A stretch of DNA of 64,000 nt from Bacteroidota bacterium (GCA_016195025.1 JACQAL010000015.1:1-64000); one strand, 5' to 3'. Positions 24,469 to 33,737 are shown, counted from the stretch's first letter. The notes: generated by a model not told the origin, from the sequence alone. A program made the numbers and translations.

Positions 24469-26997
24469 ATGAAAAGTTTTTACCTGCATTTATCTTTTCT
24501 TCTTGTATTTTGTTTGCTGTTTCTGCATTCTTTTGCAGTACTTCACACTTCAGTTGCAAATGGTGCGTGGAACACCGCAGCTATATGGAGTCCTGCCACA
24601 GTTCCAGGTTCTGCCGATGATGTTGTTATTGCTGTTGGAACTACTGTAACAAATTTATCAGGGGGAACTAATTTCTGTAATAATTTAACAAACAATGGTA
24701 CTCTTAATTTGTCTGGGAGTTTACAGATATTTGGAACCACATTTACTAATAATAGTTCATTTACTTGTACTCAAACTTTAACATTAAGGACAGGTTCCAC
24801 AGTTACAGTTTCCGGTTCAGGCAGTTTTACTTGCGGAACATTTCAAATAAGCGGCAATGCAAATATTAATACTCCCGTAGCAGTAACCATTAATGCAACT
24901 ACTGTAAATGTTGCTTCTGCTAAAACAGCTACAAATAACGGAACCGTAAGTTGCACTAATCTTGCTATAACAGGAACATGGACCAATGCTTCAGGTTCTT
25001 CTCTTTCTGTGAAGGTAATAGGAGGCACAGGAACATTAAATGCTTCAGCAATTTCCAACACAGTTTCCATCATTAATACGAGTGCCAGTTCAGATGTTAC
25101 TTCTGCAGATTTAAAAAGGCCTGCCAGTGGATATAATATTTTAGTGCTTTCAAGCGCAGGAACAAAAATCTTGCAGAGTAATTTAACTGTAACAGGAAAT
25201 TTAACTGTAAGCGGCCCATTTAATGTAAATACAAAAAATATGACGCTGGGAGGGAATTGGACGCAAAATAATGCCTCTCTCTCCAACAATACAGGAACTT
25301 GTACTTTTAATGGAGGCGCTGCACAAACCATCAGCGGAACTATTGCATCCATCCCATTTACAAACCTGACGCTAAACAATGCCTCCGGTTTAACGCCATC
25401 TATTCCCATAACTATTTCAGGCAATAACACACTTACCTCAGGAACACTTACCATCAGTTCCACGCTCACTTACAATGGTGCTGCCGCTCAAACAATTTCA
25501 GGAGCAGGAAGCATTACTTGTTCTACTGCAGGAACAATTACGATTAATAATGCAGCGGGAGTTACTACAAGTTCTGCTATGACAATTGACGGAACAATTA
25601 CCGTTTCTGCAGGAACTTTTAATACAGGAGCAACTACCATTACGTTGCCTTCAGATGCCGCACATACGGGCAGAATTGGAAATTCAGCCGGGACAATTGT
25701 GGGTTCTGACTGGAGGCAGCAAAGATTTATTGCTTCTGCCAGCGCCAACTGGGATGATTTTTCAACACCTATCAACGGAAATAATCTTGGCGACTGGGAT
25801 AATGAATTATACCTAAGCATTGCATCAGGTTGCCCCGATGGAACGGCTGCGGGCTTTAAATCCGTATATTATTTTGATGCCGCTACTCAGGCATGGGTGG
25901 CTGTTACCACGTGTGCACCGGCATTACCGGCAACCAGAGGATATGAACTCTGGCTTGGTTCTGACATGAGTAATTATAACCCGGCAGTTCTTGGAACTGT
26001 TGACAGCAGGGGAACTCCCAACTTTGGCAACAAAGCCGCCACTCTTGCAAGCGGAGTTGGAAACTGGACGCTAATTGGAAATCCGTATGCATCGGGAATT
26101 GACTGGGCATTGGTGTTTGCAGATGCTTCAGGTCTTTCAAACTTTTTCCAGATTTATGACCAAAGTATAAACAACTATGTTACTACTCCCAACGGTGGAA
26201 TAATTTGTTCCACGCAAGGGTTCTGGGTTCAGAATTCAGGCGGAGCGCCTTCGCTAACTTTTAAGGAATCACATAAAACTGCAACGAATGTTTCGTTTGT
26301 ACGCCAGTCAATGTATGCTACCAATGATATGCTGAAGATGAAATTGTATACGCTTGATAAAAAAAATGCTTCCGAATTAATAGTAAAAATAAATAATGAA
26401 GGAACAGATTATTTCAATGCCGCTCAAGATGCATCTTACAGAAGAAGCAAAGACACCATTTCTCCCGGATTAACAGCCGTTACTTCCGATGGAATAAAAA
26501 CCATGTATAAAACTGTTCCTAAAAAAACTTCTTTATCTGTTCCGCTTTCAGCGCAGGTATATGTTCCCGGAACTTATTACATCGACTTCAATGGAATCAA
26601 TACCGTTTTCGGATATAACTGCATTTCATTGGAGGATAAAGAAACAGGAGTAATTGTAAAATTGACTTCTGACAAAACCTATTCATTCACCCAGTCCGAC
26701 ATCTCCAAAGAACATTTATTCGTTCTCCATTTTGAAAATGTTTGCACTGATCAAACTCCTTTTGCAAATACTGTGAGAGTATATTCTGTGGAAGATGGCG
26801 CTGCTGTAAATTTTAATTTTGATGAAGCAACAAGCGCTCAGATTTCAGTTTATAACCTACTGGGAGAAAATGTTGCGAATGAAAATGTAAAAACAGAAAA
26901 AGAAATCGTAACCATTCCTCTTGCTGCAAAAAACCAAGTTTATATTGTAAGAGTGACTACCTCAAACGGAACAACAGCTTACAAAATTTTTTACTAA
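24469..26997 (+). CDS. Secreted beta-solenoid protein with T9SS sorting domain
   Basis: 842 residues, ATG start. Signal peptide about 1-23. Then a WNTAAIWSPATVPGSADDVV opening and ~330 residues of T/N/G/S-rich strand repeats (for example TISGNNTLTSGTLTISSTLT) that suggest a right-handed beta-solenoid. From ~430 comes a region with NWTLIGNPYASGIDW and QGFWVQNSGG, common in large T9SS cargo. The last ~75 residues are a type A sorting domain (RVYSVEDGAAVNFNF, ISVYNLLGENV, VYIVRVTTSNG). Its sorting loop is ordinary and holds no repeat word. A possible -7 box TATCTTTA is at 24440-24447. Function unknown; adhesion is a guess. Confidence 0.8.
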   Translation: MKSFYLHLSFLLVFCLLFLHSFAVLHTSVANGAWNTAAIWSPATVPGSADDVVIAVGTTVTNLSGGTNFCNNLTNNGTLNLSGSLQIFGTTFTNNSSFTCTQTLTLRTGSTVTVSGSGSFTCGTFQISGNANINTPVAVTINATTVNVASAKTATNNGTVSCTNLAITGTWTNASGSSLSVKVIGGTGTLNASAISNTVSIINTSASSDVTSADLKRPASGYNILVLSSAGTKILQSNLTVTGNLTVSGPFNVNTKNMTLGGNWTQNNASLSNNTGTCTFNGGAAQTISGTIASIPFTNLTLNNASGLTPSIPITISGNNTLTSGTLTISSTLTYNGAAAQTISGAGSITCSTAGTITINNAAGVTTSSAMTIDGTITVSAGTFNTGATTITLPSDAAHTGRIGNSAGTIVGSDWRQQRFIASASANWDDFSTPINGNNLGDWDNELYLSIASGCPDGTAAGFKSVYYFDAATQAWVAVTTCAPALPATRGYELWLGSDMSNYNPAVLGTVDSRGTPNFGNKAATLASGVGNWTLIGNPYASGIDWALVFADASGLSNFFQIYDQSINNYVTTPNGGIICSTQGFWVQNSGGAPSLTFKESHKTATNVSFVRQSMYATNDMLKMKLYTLDKKNASELIVKINNEGTDYFNAAQDASYRRSKDTISPGLTAVTSDGIKTMYKTVPKKTSLSVPLSAQVYVPGTYYIDFNGINTVFGYNCISLEDKETGVIVKLTSDKTYSFTQSDISKEHLFVLHFENVCTDQTPFANTVRVYSVEDGAAVNFNFDEATSAQISVYNLLGENVANENVKTEKEIVTIPLAAKNQVYIVRVTTSNGTTAYKIFY

Positions 26998-27017
26998 CTG
27001 AATTCGGTTAAGATTTT

Positions 27018-27299
27018 CTATTTATTAGTTTCTAAAGAATCTTTTCTTATTTCCTTTTCATTTTTCTTTCTGTGCGGTAATCCAAAATTTATTTTAAACC
27101 ACACGCGTTCGTGAAAAAAATACAAAGCCATCTTTGTCAAAATTTCAAAACCTCCTATTTTAACTCCCATTAGGGGATTGCCTGTAATAAACCATCCCAC
27201 CAACATAGTATCAAAAGTTCCCACAACTCTCCATGTAATTGTTTTGGCAAAATGCCTTTTAATAGAGGGATCTTTCAAAAAAAAGTTTTCTAAAAACAT
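27018..27299 (-). CDS. DUF2061 small membrane protein
   Basis: 93 residues, ATG start. The core KRHFAKTITWRVVGTFDTML, then GWFITGNPLMGVKIGGFE and FFHERVWFKINFG, is the DUF2061 pattern, with two predicted membrane helices. The tail is charged. The family's role is not known, but it often neighbours sulfate-assimilation genes. Here it is divergent from cysC, 106 bases apart, which fits that association. Its own promoter is visible at 27322-27350. Confidence 0.85.
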   Translation of the reverse strand: MFLENFFLKDPSIKRHFAKTITWRVVGTFDTMLVGWFITGNPLMGVKIGGFEILTKMALYFFHERVWFKINFGLPHRKKNEKEIRKDSLETNK

Positions 27300-27321
27300 A
27301 ATATTATTCTTTGAGTATTAA

Positions 27322-27350
27322 CAAAGATATATTAAAAGGAATCAAAGCAA
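27322..27350 (-). promoter_or_regulatory. Promoter of the DUF2061 gene
   Basis: On the minus strand TTG (27350-27348), an 18-base spacer, then TATCTTTG (27329-27322), an exact TAnnTTTG box. The start codon is 22 bases downstream. Confidence 0.6.
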
Positions 27351-27391
27351 TAAATTTTTTCCGTAAAATATTTTCTTCTTCTTGGTATTAT

Positions 27392-27399
27392 TACCTTTG
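27392..27399 (+). promoter_or_regulatory. -7 box of cysC, very close to its start codon
   Basis: TACCTTTG matches TAnnTTTG exactly and ends 6 bases before the ATG at 27406. Transcription would start at or next to the ATG, suggesting a leaderless mRNA. The -33 position holds only T-rich sequence. Confidence 0.5.
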
Positions 27400-27405
27400 C
27401 CTGCA

Positions 27406-28005
27406 ATGGAAAAAAATATTATTCCCCACCGCCACTCCATTACAAAATCTGACCGGCATCGCGCAAATAAACACCGTTCGCTTGTAATCTGGTTTACCGG
27501 TTTATCCGGCTCTGGAAAATCTACACTTGCCGGAAAAGTAGAAGCACTGCTTTTTAAAGAAGGAATAAAAACTTATATTCTTGACGGAGATAATGTGCGC
27601 ACCGGACTGAATAAAAATCTCAGTTTCTCTCCTGAAGACAGAAAAGAAAACATCAGGCGAATTGGTGAAGCGGCAAAACTTTTTGTTGATGCTGGCGTAG
27701 TGGTGCTCACTGCATTTATTTCTCCCTATCGCGAAGACAGAAATTCAGTGAGAAAACTTCTCGATAAAAATGAATTCATAGAAGTGTATGTAAAATGCCC
27801 CGTTGAAATTTGCGAGCAGCGCGATGTAAAAGGGCTTTATGCAAAAGCGCGCAAAGGAGAAATAAAAGATTTCACCGGCATAAACGCTCCTTATGAAGAA
27901 CCCGAAAATCCGGAAATCACTATTGAAACAAATCTTGCTTCAGAAGAAGCATGCGCATGGAAAATTTACCAGCGGGTGATTGAATTAATCAGAATTAAAT
28001 CTTAA
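27406..28005 (+). CDS. cysC: Adenylylsulfate (APS) kinase
   Basis: 199 residues from the ATG at 27406; an upstream TTG at 27382 lies before the -7 box and is unlikely. P-loop GLSGSGKST at 32-40, [16 protein letters not shown] as the APS-binding region, and [17 protein letters not shown] as the lid segment. It phosphorylates APS to PAPS in the cytoplasm. No cysD, cysN or cysH is in the window, so PAPS here may serve sulfotransferases such as the one at 1-426. Followed 12 bases later by rdgB. Confidence 0.95.
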   Translation: MEKNIIPHRHSITKSDRHRANKHRSLVIWFTGLSGSGKSTLAGKVEALLFKEGIKTYILDGDNVRTGLNKNLSFSPEDRKENIRRIGEAAKLFVDAGVVVLTAFISPYREDRNSVRKLLDKNEFIEVYVKCPVEICEQRDVKGLYAKARKGEIKDFTGINAPYEEPENPEITIETNLASEEACAWKIYQRVIELIRIKS

Positions 28006-28017
28006 CGTTTATTTTTC

Positions 28018-28599
28018 ATGCAACTTGTTTTTGCAACTAACAACCCGTATAAACTAAATGAAGTCCGGGAATTGTTGCACAAAAAAATTTCTCTCCTCTC
28101 ACTTTCAGACATTAGATGCTTTGAAGAACTTTCCGAAACAGGAAATTCGCTTGAAGAAAATGCAAAGCAAAAAGCAAAATTTGTCCATGAAAAATATAAT
28201 GTGAATTGTTTTGCCGATGATACAGGACTTGAAATTGAATCTCTGAATGGAAAACCCGGAGTTCTTTCTGCACGCTATGCGGGCGAACAAAAAAGTTTTG
28301 AGGACAATATTCAAAAAGTTTTGGCTGAGATGAAAAATATTGAAAACAGAAAAGCAAAATTCCGAACCGTTATTTATTTGTTTCTGAACAATGAAGAATA
28401 TTTTTTTGAAGGCAGCGTGAAAGGAATCATTCTGAAAGAAAAAAGAGGCAAAGATGGATTTGGCTACGATCCGATTTTTCAACCGGACGGATTTCAAAAA
28501 TCATTCGCAGAAATGACTCTCGAAGAAAAAAATAAAATATCTCATCGCGCAGTTGGAATAAAAAAACTTGCAGCGTTTCTGAATAAAATGAAAAATTAA
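28018..28599 (+). CDS. rdgB: RdgB/HAM1 noncanonical purine NTP pyrophosphatase
   Basis: 193 residues, ATG start. The family signature is complete: FATNNPYKLNEV at the N-terminus, ADDTGLEIESLNGKPGVLSA in the middle, GKDGFGYDPIF, and the C-terminal SHRA. It hydrolyses dITP/XTP to monophosphates, cleaning the nucleotide pool. Usual length. It ends with a 4-base overlap with the convergent ddl gene. Confidence 0.95.
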   Translation: MQLVFATNNPYKLNEVRELLHKKISLLSLSDIRCFEELSETGNSLEENAKQKAKFVHEKYNVNCFADDTGLEIESLNGKPGVLSARYAGEQKSFEDNIQKVLAEMKNIENRKAKFRTVIYLFLNNEEYFFEGSVKGIILKEKRGKDGFGYDPIFQPDGFQKSFAEMTLEEKNKISHRAVGIKKLAAFLNKMKN

Positions 28600-29576
28600 T
28601 TTCCGGCAAGCGCTTCTTCAACAGCATTGCTGAAAAGTTCTTTCTTGGAAATGCCGGAATATTCTGCCTGCTGCGGAAGCAAACTTCTCTCCGTCATTCC
28701 GGGAATGCTGTTCACTTCGAGCAAAAATAATTTTCCTTTCTTCACAATGTAATCTATGCGAATCATTCCTTTGCATCCAAGAATGGTATAAATATATTCG
28801 CTGAGGTTTTTGCATTCGGCTTCGAGCGGAAGAAGAATCCGCGCAGGAGTAATTTCCTGGGTGGCTTTGTCTTTATACTTCGCATCAAAATCAAAAAATT
28901 CTTTTTGCGCAACAATTTCTGTAATGGCAAGTGATTTCACTTTCCCCCTGAAGCGAATAACTCCGCAGGTAATTTCTGTTCCTTCAATAAATTCTTCTAT
29001 GATAACTTCATCGCCTTCTTTCAGCGCTTTTTGAACAGCTGGAATTAATTCTTCTCTGCGTTTCACTTTTGTGGTGCCAATGCTCGAACCTCCTTCGTTT
29101 GGTTTTACAAAAACGGGAAGAGAAACGTTTGCCAAAATTGTGTCGTCAGAAAATTTATTTTTTTTATTTACTACAATTGATTGTGCCGTGTTCACGCCAA
29201 ACCTGCTGAGTGCTGCTACTGTAAATGCTTTATTGAATGTGAGCGCGGATTGCACAACTCCACAGGAAGTATAAGGCAAACCAATCATATCAAAATATCC
29301 CTGAAGTTTTCCATCTTCGCCCGGAGTTCCGTGAATTGCCATGAAAGCGCAGTCGAAATTTATTTTTCGTTTTAAGATAGTAGCAGAAAAATCATTTTTG
29401 TCTATGGAATATTCCTGCCCGTCATCCGAAAGAAACCATTTATTTTTTGTGATTACAATTTTATAGCAGCAATATTTATTCGAATCCAAATGTTTTATTA
29501 CAACATCTGCGCTCTGAAGCGAAATAACCGATTCGCCCGAATATCCGCCAGTAACCACCGCAATATTTTTTCTCAT
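28596..29576 (-). CDS. ddl: D-alanine--D-alanine ligase
   Basis: 326 residues, ATG start. N-terminal GGYSGESVISLQSA is the Ddl nucleotide-domain motif, AIHGTPGEDGKLQGYFDMIG the substrate loop, VFVKPNEGGSSIGTTKV the ATP-grasp loop, and LLEVNSIPGMTERSLLP the catalytic C-terminus. It makes D-Ala-D-Ala for peptidoglycan in the cytoplasm. The gene lies divergent from a PASTA protein gene, a pairing that suits cell-wall context. Confidence 0.95.
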   Translation of the reverse strand: MRKNIAVVTGGYSGESVISLQSADVVIKHLDSNKYCCYKIVITKNKWFLSDDGQEYSIDKNDFSATILKRKINFDCAFMAIHGTPGEDGKLQGYFDMIGLPYTSCGVVQSALTFNKAFTVAALSRFGVNTAQSIVVNKKNKFSDDTILANVSLPVFVKPNEGGSSIGTTKVKRREELIPAVQKALKEGDEVIIEEFIEGTEITCGVIRFRGKVKSLAITEIVAQKEFFDFDAKYKDKATQEITPARILLPLEAECKNLSEYIYTILGCKGMIRIDYIVKKGKLFLLEVNSIPGMTERSLLPQQAEYSGISKKELFSNAVEEALAGN

Positions 29577-29653
29577 GCCGGGAAAATATTTTTGAGTTTC
29601 ATTCGTAGGGGTAAAAGTAATTTCTCATTCATCAATCTAAAATAGATAATTCA

Positions 29654-29661
29654 TACATTTG
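29654..29661 (+). promoter_or_regulatory. -7 box upstream of the PASTA gene
   Basis: TACATTTG, an exact TAnnTTTG match, ends 23 bases before the ATG at 29685. No clear -33 TTTG was seen. Confidence 0.45.
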
Positions 29662-29684
29662 TTAACATTTCATTGTTACTCAGC

Positions 29685-30509
29685 ATGAGCACAAAAGAAA
29701 AAAATGAACCGGGAATTTTCAGGCGCATTTTTCTTTTTCTGAAAAGCAAACGATTCCGCATTCATTTTATTATTGCAGTGATTTTTATCTTTTTAATTTT
29801 CTGGGGTGCATTCAAGTCGCTGGCGGTTTATACTCTTCATGGAGAAACTATTTCTGTTCCTGATTTTTCAGGAATAAAAACAGATGACCTCGATAAATTT
29901 ATTTCGGAGAAAAAAATAAAATATCAAATTATTGATTCGGTTTTTGATTCCAACATTTCAGGCGGAATTGTTATCAGGCAAGACCCTGAAAAAAATTCTT
30001 CTGTGAAACAAAATAGAACCATCTATTTAACCGTCAGCGCCAAAATGCCACCTCTTGTTAAGATGCCAAATCTGGTGGATGCTTCGATGCGACAAGCGCT
30101 TGCTGTTTTGGAATCATACGGATTGAAAGCCGGAAAAAGAGAATACAAACCCGATCCTTGTATTAATTGTGTGATAGCGCAAATGCTGAAAGGAAAAAAA
30201 ATTAATGCAGGTGAAATGATTCCAAAAGGAAGCGTGATTGATTTGATACTTGGTCAAGGGCAAGATGGAGAAAAAATAAGCGTACCTTGTGTAATTGGTT
30301 TATCACAGAAAGAAGCCATCGAAAAACTTGCCGAGAATGGAATGAGCGAAGGAGCAATCACCTGCACCGATTGTAAAATAAGTGCCGATAAAGAAAAAGC
30401 AAAAGTGTATAAACAAAATCCGGCATGTTCTGCCGGAGTAATTAATCCGGGAAGTTCAATTGATTTGGTCATGAGCATTCATCCGCAAAAAAATAATGAT
30501 GATGAATAA
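29685..30509 (+). CDS. Membrane-anchored PASTA-domain protein
   Basis: 274 residues from the ATG at 29685 (MSTKEKNEPGIF). One membrane helix at ~28-48, then three PASTA domains facing the periplasm: 55-120 (VPDFSGIKTDDLDKFISEKK), 125-195 (MPNLVDASMRQALAVLESYG) and 203-270 (VPCVIGLSQKEAIEKLAENG). Paired Cys occur in domains 2 and 3. PASTA domains bind muropeptide or beta-lactam-like ligands. There is no kinase or transpeptidase domain. The next gene starts inside its last 14 bases. Confidence 0.9.
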   Translation: MSTKEKNEPGIFRRIFLFLKSKRFRIHFIIAVIFIFLIFWGAFKSLAVYTLHGETISVPDFSGIKTDDLDKFISEKKIKYQIIDSVFDSNISGGIVIRQDPEKNSSVKQNRTIYLTVSAKMPPLVKMPNLVDASMRQALAVLESYGLKAGKREYKPDPCINCVIAQMLKGKKINAGEMIPKGSVIDLILGQGQDGEKISVPCVIGLSQKEAIEKLAENGMSEGAITCTDCKISADKEKAKVYKQNPACSAGVINPGSSIDLVMSIHPQKNNDDE

Positions 30510-32421
30510 AAAAAGAAAACACACAAACATGTTACGATGGATTTTGCTTTTCATCTTTTATTTTTCATTTATGTTTTTACATTCTCAGGAAGTGATTACA
30601 AATTTTTCTTTCAATCCAACAGTTGCAGAAAAATACCGGCAGATTAAAAACAGCACGCAGAAAAAAATACCGGTTGCGCTCGATACACTTTCGCTTCCTT
30701 TCCTCGATGATTTTTCAAAAGATGGCATTTATCCCGATACATCGCTTTGGCTCGACAGCAATGTTTTTATTAACCGCGATTATCCGATTGCTCCGCCCAC
30801 ACTGGGTGTTGCAACATTTGATGGCGTGAGCAAAACCGGATTGCCTTATGACACAAATATTGTGAATGTGGGTTCCTATCCTGCAGACACGCTAACTTCA
30901 AAACCAATTAATCTTTCTCTATATCAACCTATAGATTCTGTTTTTTTCTCTTTCTTTTGGCAGGCGCAGGGAAGAGGCGACCGACCTGATATTAGTGATT
31001 CGCTTCTCCTGCAATTCAAAAATGCTTCATTGCCCGATTCTCTCGCATGGAAAACTGTTTGGTTCAGAAAAGGATTTACCGCCACTTCACCGCCCGATTC
31101 ACTTTTTCATCTTGTAATGCTGAAAGTGGATACTGCCTTTCTGAAAAATGGTTTTCAATTCCGATTTACAAACTGGGCAACCATTTCAGGCAACGTTGAC
31201 CACTGGCATATTGATTATGTTTTCCTTGATAAAAACAGGGGAGTGAACAATACGGTTTTTGATGACGTTGCCTTTGCTTATAATTCAAAATCGCTATTGA
31301 AAAATTATTATGCCATGCCGTGGGAGCAGTACACGCAAGCAGAAATGAAATCAAATTTTTCTTTCTGCATTCATAATCTTGACACAGCAATAAAAAATAC
31401 TTCCTTTGTTGATACAATTTTTAATGAGTGCGGATATAATGGAAACTCCGATAATATTAATCCGAATATAACTACCGGCTGCGCGGGCAACCCGCAATTT
31501 GCAAATCCTCCTGCATCAAATCTTCCTTTATATTCATTTCCTAATTTAACTTGGGATACTTCTTTTCTTCTTCAAGCCACGCTCTCGACTTCTACCGATA
31601 TTGACCGATGGAACGATACGCTTCGCTTCACACAAAACCTGAAAAATTATTATGCCTACGATGACGGAACGGTGGAAGGCGGCTACGGAATAAATTCTTC
31701 TCCCGCAGAAATTGCCTACAAGTTTACGCTCAACAAGCCGGATATTTTGTATGCGGTGGAAATGCTGTTCGACTGGATTCCGCCAAATGCTCATCAGCAG
31801 GAATTCAAAGTGCAGGTATGGGATGACAGCGGAGGATTTCCCGGAAATGTAATTTACCAGAGCAGCATGGAATCTCCGCACTACTACTATACCTATCACA
31901 GCGATTGGGGAAACCTCACCAATATGTTTTTCCCCTACATGCTCAAAAGCCCGTTAAGTGTGAGCGGAACTTTTTATGTGGGCTTGATTCAATATACATT
32001 TCCATCTTCCACACTGCTGAATCTTGGCATTGATAAAAACACCGACTCAAGAACAAAAATGTATTTTAATCTCGATGACGGAAACGGTTGGGCGCAATCG
32101 CAAATTATTACTCCCTGCTCGTGGATGATTCGCCCGGTTCTCGGTTCAACAAAAGGATTATCAGTGCATGAAAAAGAAAGGGAAGAAACTCCCATCCTTG
32201 TTTTTCCGAATCCATCTAACGGCAAATTTATAATCGAAAGCGAAGAAAAGCAATCACAAGTTGAAATTATAAATCTTCTCGGAGAAATAATATATAAAGC
32301 CGGAATCAATAATCAGAAATCTGAAATTGATTTATCTTCTCAGCCCGAAGGAATTTACTTTTTACGAGCAACTGACGAGAAGGGAATTGTACACGCGCAA
32401 AAAATTATCCTTTCGAAATAA
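30496..32421 (+). CDS. Secreted protein with T9SS sorting domain
   Basis: 641 residues; first ATG at 30496, but translation may start at a later Met (30529, MLRWILLFIFYFSFM) in front of the signal peptide that ends LHSQ. The body (~35-560) shows recurring strand patterns (SVFFSFFWQAQGRGD, LDTLSLPFLDDFSKDG) without a domain I can name. The C-terminus is a type A domain: PILVFPNPSNGKFII, VEIINLLGEIIY, IDLSSQPEGIYFLRA. The loop before IDLSS (INNQKSE) comes from an AATCA/AATCAGAAATC word. Overlaps the PASTA gene by 14 bases. Confidence 0.8.
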   Translation: MMMNKKRKHTNMLRWILLFIFYFSFMFLHSQEVITNFSFNPTVAEKYRQIKNSTQKKIPVALDTLSLPFLDDFSKDGIYPDTSLWLDSNVFINRDYPIAPPTLGVATFDGVSKTGLPYDTNIVNVGSYPADTLTSKPINLSLYQPIDSVFFSFFWQAQGRGDRPDISDSLLLQFKNASLPDSLAWKTVWFRKGFTATSPPDSLFHLVMLKVDTAFLKNGFQFRFTNWATISGNVDHWHIDYVFLDKNRGVNNTVFDDVAFAYNSKSLLKNYYAMPWEQYTQAEMKSNFSFCIHNLDTAIKNTSFVDTIFNECGYNGNSDNINPNITTGCAGNPQFANPPASNLPLYSFPNLTWDTSFLLQATLSTSTDIDRWNDTLRFTQNLKNYYAYDDGTVEGGYGINSSPAEIAYKFTLNKPDILYAVEMLFDWIPPNAHQQEFKVQVWDDSGGFPGNVIYQSSMESPHYYYTYHSDWGNLTNMFFPYMLKSPLSVSGTFYVGLIQYTFPSSTLLNLGIDKNTDSRTKMYFNLDDGNGWAQSQIITPCSWMIRPVLGSTKGLSVHEKEREETPILVFPNPSNGKFIIESEEKQSQVEIINLLGEIIYKAGINNQKSEIDLSSQPEGIYFLRATDEKGIVHAQKIILSK

Positions 32422-32451
32422 TTTTTCAAAAACTATTTTAGATTATTTTTG
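32422..32451 (+). promoter_or_regulatory. Promoter of tRNA-Leu
   Basis: TATTTTTG at 32444-32451 matches TAnnTTTG exactly and is 18 bases before the tRNA. A TTTTC element lies at the -33 distance (32422-32426). Confidence 0.55.
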
Positions 32452-32469
32452 CCAACCTTACTCCTTAAC

Positions 32470-32556
32470 GCTTGGGTGGTGGAATTGGTAGACACGCAGG
32501 ACTTAAAATCCTGTGGACCTTATACGTCCGTACGGGTTCGATTCCCGTCCCGAGCA
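32470..32556 (+). tRNA. tRNA-Leu (anticodon TAA)
   Basis: 87 bases. Acceptor stem GCTTGGG/CCCGAGC plus discriminator A; anticodon arm CAGGA-CTTAAAA-TCCTG with anticodon TAA; variable arm TGGACCTTATACGTCC; T arm CGGGTTCGATTCCCG. The long variable arm is class II, as expected for leucine. CCA is not encoded. Confidence 0.97.
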
Positions 32557-32559
32557 CTT

Positions 32560-33705
32560 GTGAAATTTTCCGAATTTAATCTTGACGCAAAACTGATGGA
32601 AGGACTTTCCTCTATGGGTTTTGAAACGCCAACTCCCATCCAGGAAAAAACCATTCCTATTATTTCGGCCGGAAAAGATTTAATTGCCTGCGCGCAAACG
32701 GGAACCGGAAAAACAGCCGCGTATCTTTTGCCGCTCCTCAGCAAACTTTCTGCGCACCCTTCTGATTATGTTGACACGCTGATTATTTCTCCTACGCGCG
32801 AACTCGCTTTGCAGATTGACCGCGCGCTGGAAGGATTTGCATATTTCACTTCGGTAAGTTCCATTGCTGTGTACGGAGGAAATGATGGTGGTTCGTTCGA
32901 GCAGGAGAAAAAAGCATTAACACATGGAGCGAATATTATAATTGCTACGCCCGGAAGATTGAAATCGCATCTCAACATGGGCTATGTGAAATTTGATATG
33001 CTGAAGCATTTGATTCTGGATGAAGCCGACCGCATGCTCGACATGGGTTTTTACGAAGACATTATGGCAATTATAAAATATCTTCCCGCGAAAAGGCAAA
33101 CATTACTTTTTTCCGCCACCATGCCACCGAGAATCCGCGAGATGGCAAAAAAAATTCTTCATCACCCCGAACAAATAAATATTGCCATATCAAAACCTGC
33201 CGAAGGAATTTTGCAGGCAGCGTATTTGGTTTACGATAATCAGAAAAACGATTTGATTGTACATCTTCTTAAAGGAAAGAACCTGCAAAGCGTTTTAATT
33301 TTTTCTGCAACTAAAAGTAATGTGAAAATTCTGGAGCGTGATTTATATAAACTTGGTTTATCCGTTGCCGCCATTCATTCTGACCTTGAACAAAAAGAGC
33401 GCGAAGAAGTGCTGCGTGATTTCACCGCGCGAAAAACGCAGGTGCTTGTCGCCACCGATATTCTTGCCAGAGGGATAGACATTGAAGGAATTGATTTGGT
33501 AATTAATTACGATGTGCCGCGCGATGCCGAAGATTACGTTCACCGGATTGGGCGCACCGCGCGCGCGCAAAGCACCGGAGTTGCCATCACGCTTATTAAT
33601 GAAAAAGACCAGCGCAATTTTAAAAGGATAGAAGATTTCCTGGGAAAAGAAATTTTTAAACCTGCATTGCCGCTGAATATCGGCAAAGGTCCCGCTCTAC
33701 GGTAG
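32560..33705 (+). CDS. DEAD-box ATP-dependent RNA helicase
   Basis: 381 residues from the GTG at 32560 (MKFSEFNLDAKL), the canonical N-terminus for this group. The frame upstream runs through the tRNA and is not coding. Motifs in order: GFETPTPIQ (Q), AQTGTGKT (I), PTRELALQ (Ia), ATPGRL (Ib), DEAD (II), SAT (III), VLVATDILARGIDIEG (V) and HRIGRTAR (VI). The C-terminal extension is very short. It unwinds RNA, for example in ribosome assembly or mRNA turnover. The start codon is 3 bases after the tRNA 3' end, so its mRNA probably begins by tRNA 3' processing. Confidence 0.93.
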   Translation: MKFSEFNLDAKLMEGLSSMGFETPTPIQEKTIPIISAGKDLIACAQTGTGKTAAYLLPLLSKLSAHPSDYVDTLIISPTRELALQIDRALEGFAYFTSVSSIAVYGGNDGGSFEQEKKALTHGANIIIATPGRLKSHLNMGYVKFDMLKHLILDEADRMLDMGFYEDIMAIIKYLPAKRQTLLFSATMPPRIREMAKKILHHPEQINIAISKPAEGILQAAYLVYDNQKNDLIVHLLKGKNLQSVLIFSATKSNVKILERDLYKLGLSVAAIHSDLEQKEREEVLRDFTARKTQVLVATDILARGIDIEGIDLVINYDVPRDAEDYVHRIGRTARAQSTGVAITLINEKDQRNFKRIEDFLGKEIFKPALPLNIGKGPALR

Positions 33706-33737
33706 CGCACGCTGTGTAAAACTCTGTTCAAACTACA

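Noticed and set aside
32449-32559. Longer helicase N-terminus through the tRNA
   Set aside because: This frame reads through tRNA-Leu; the family N-terminus begins at the GTG at 32560.
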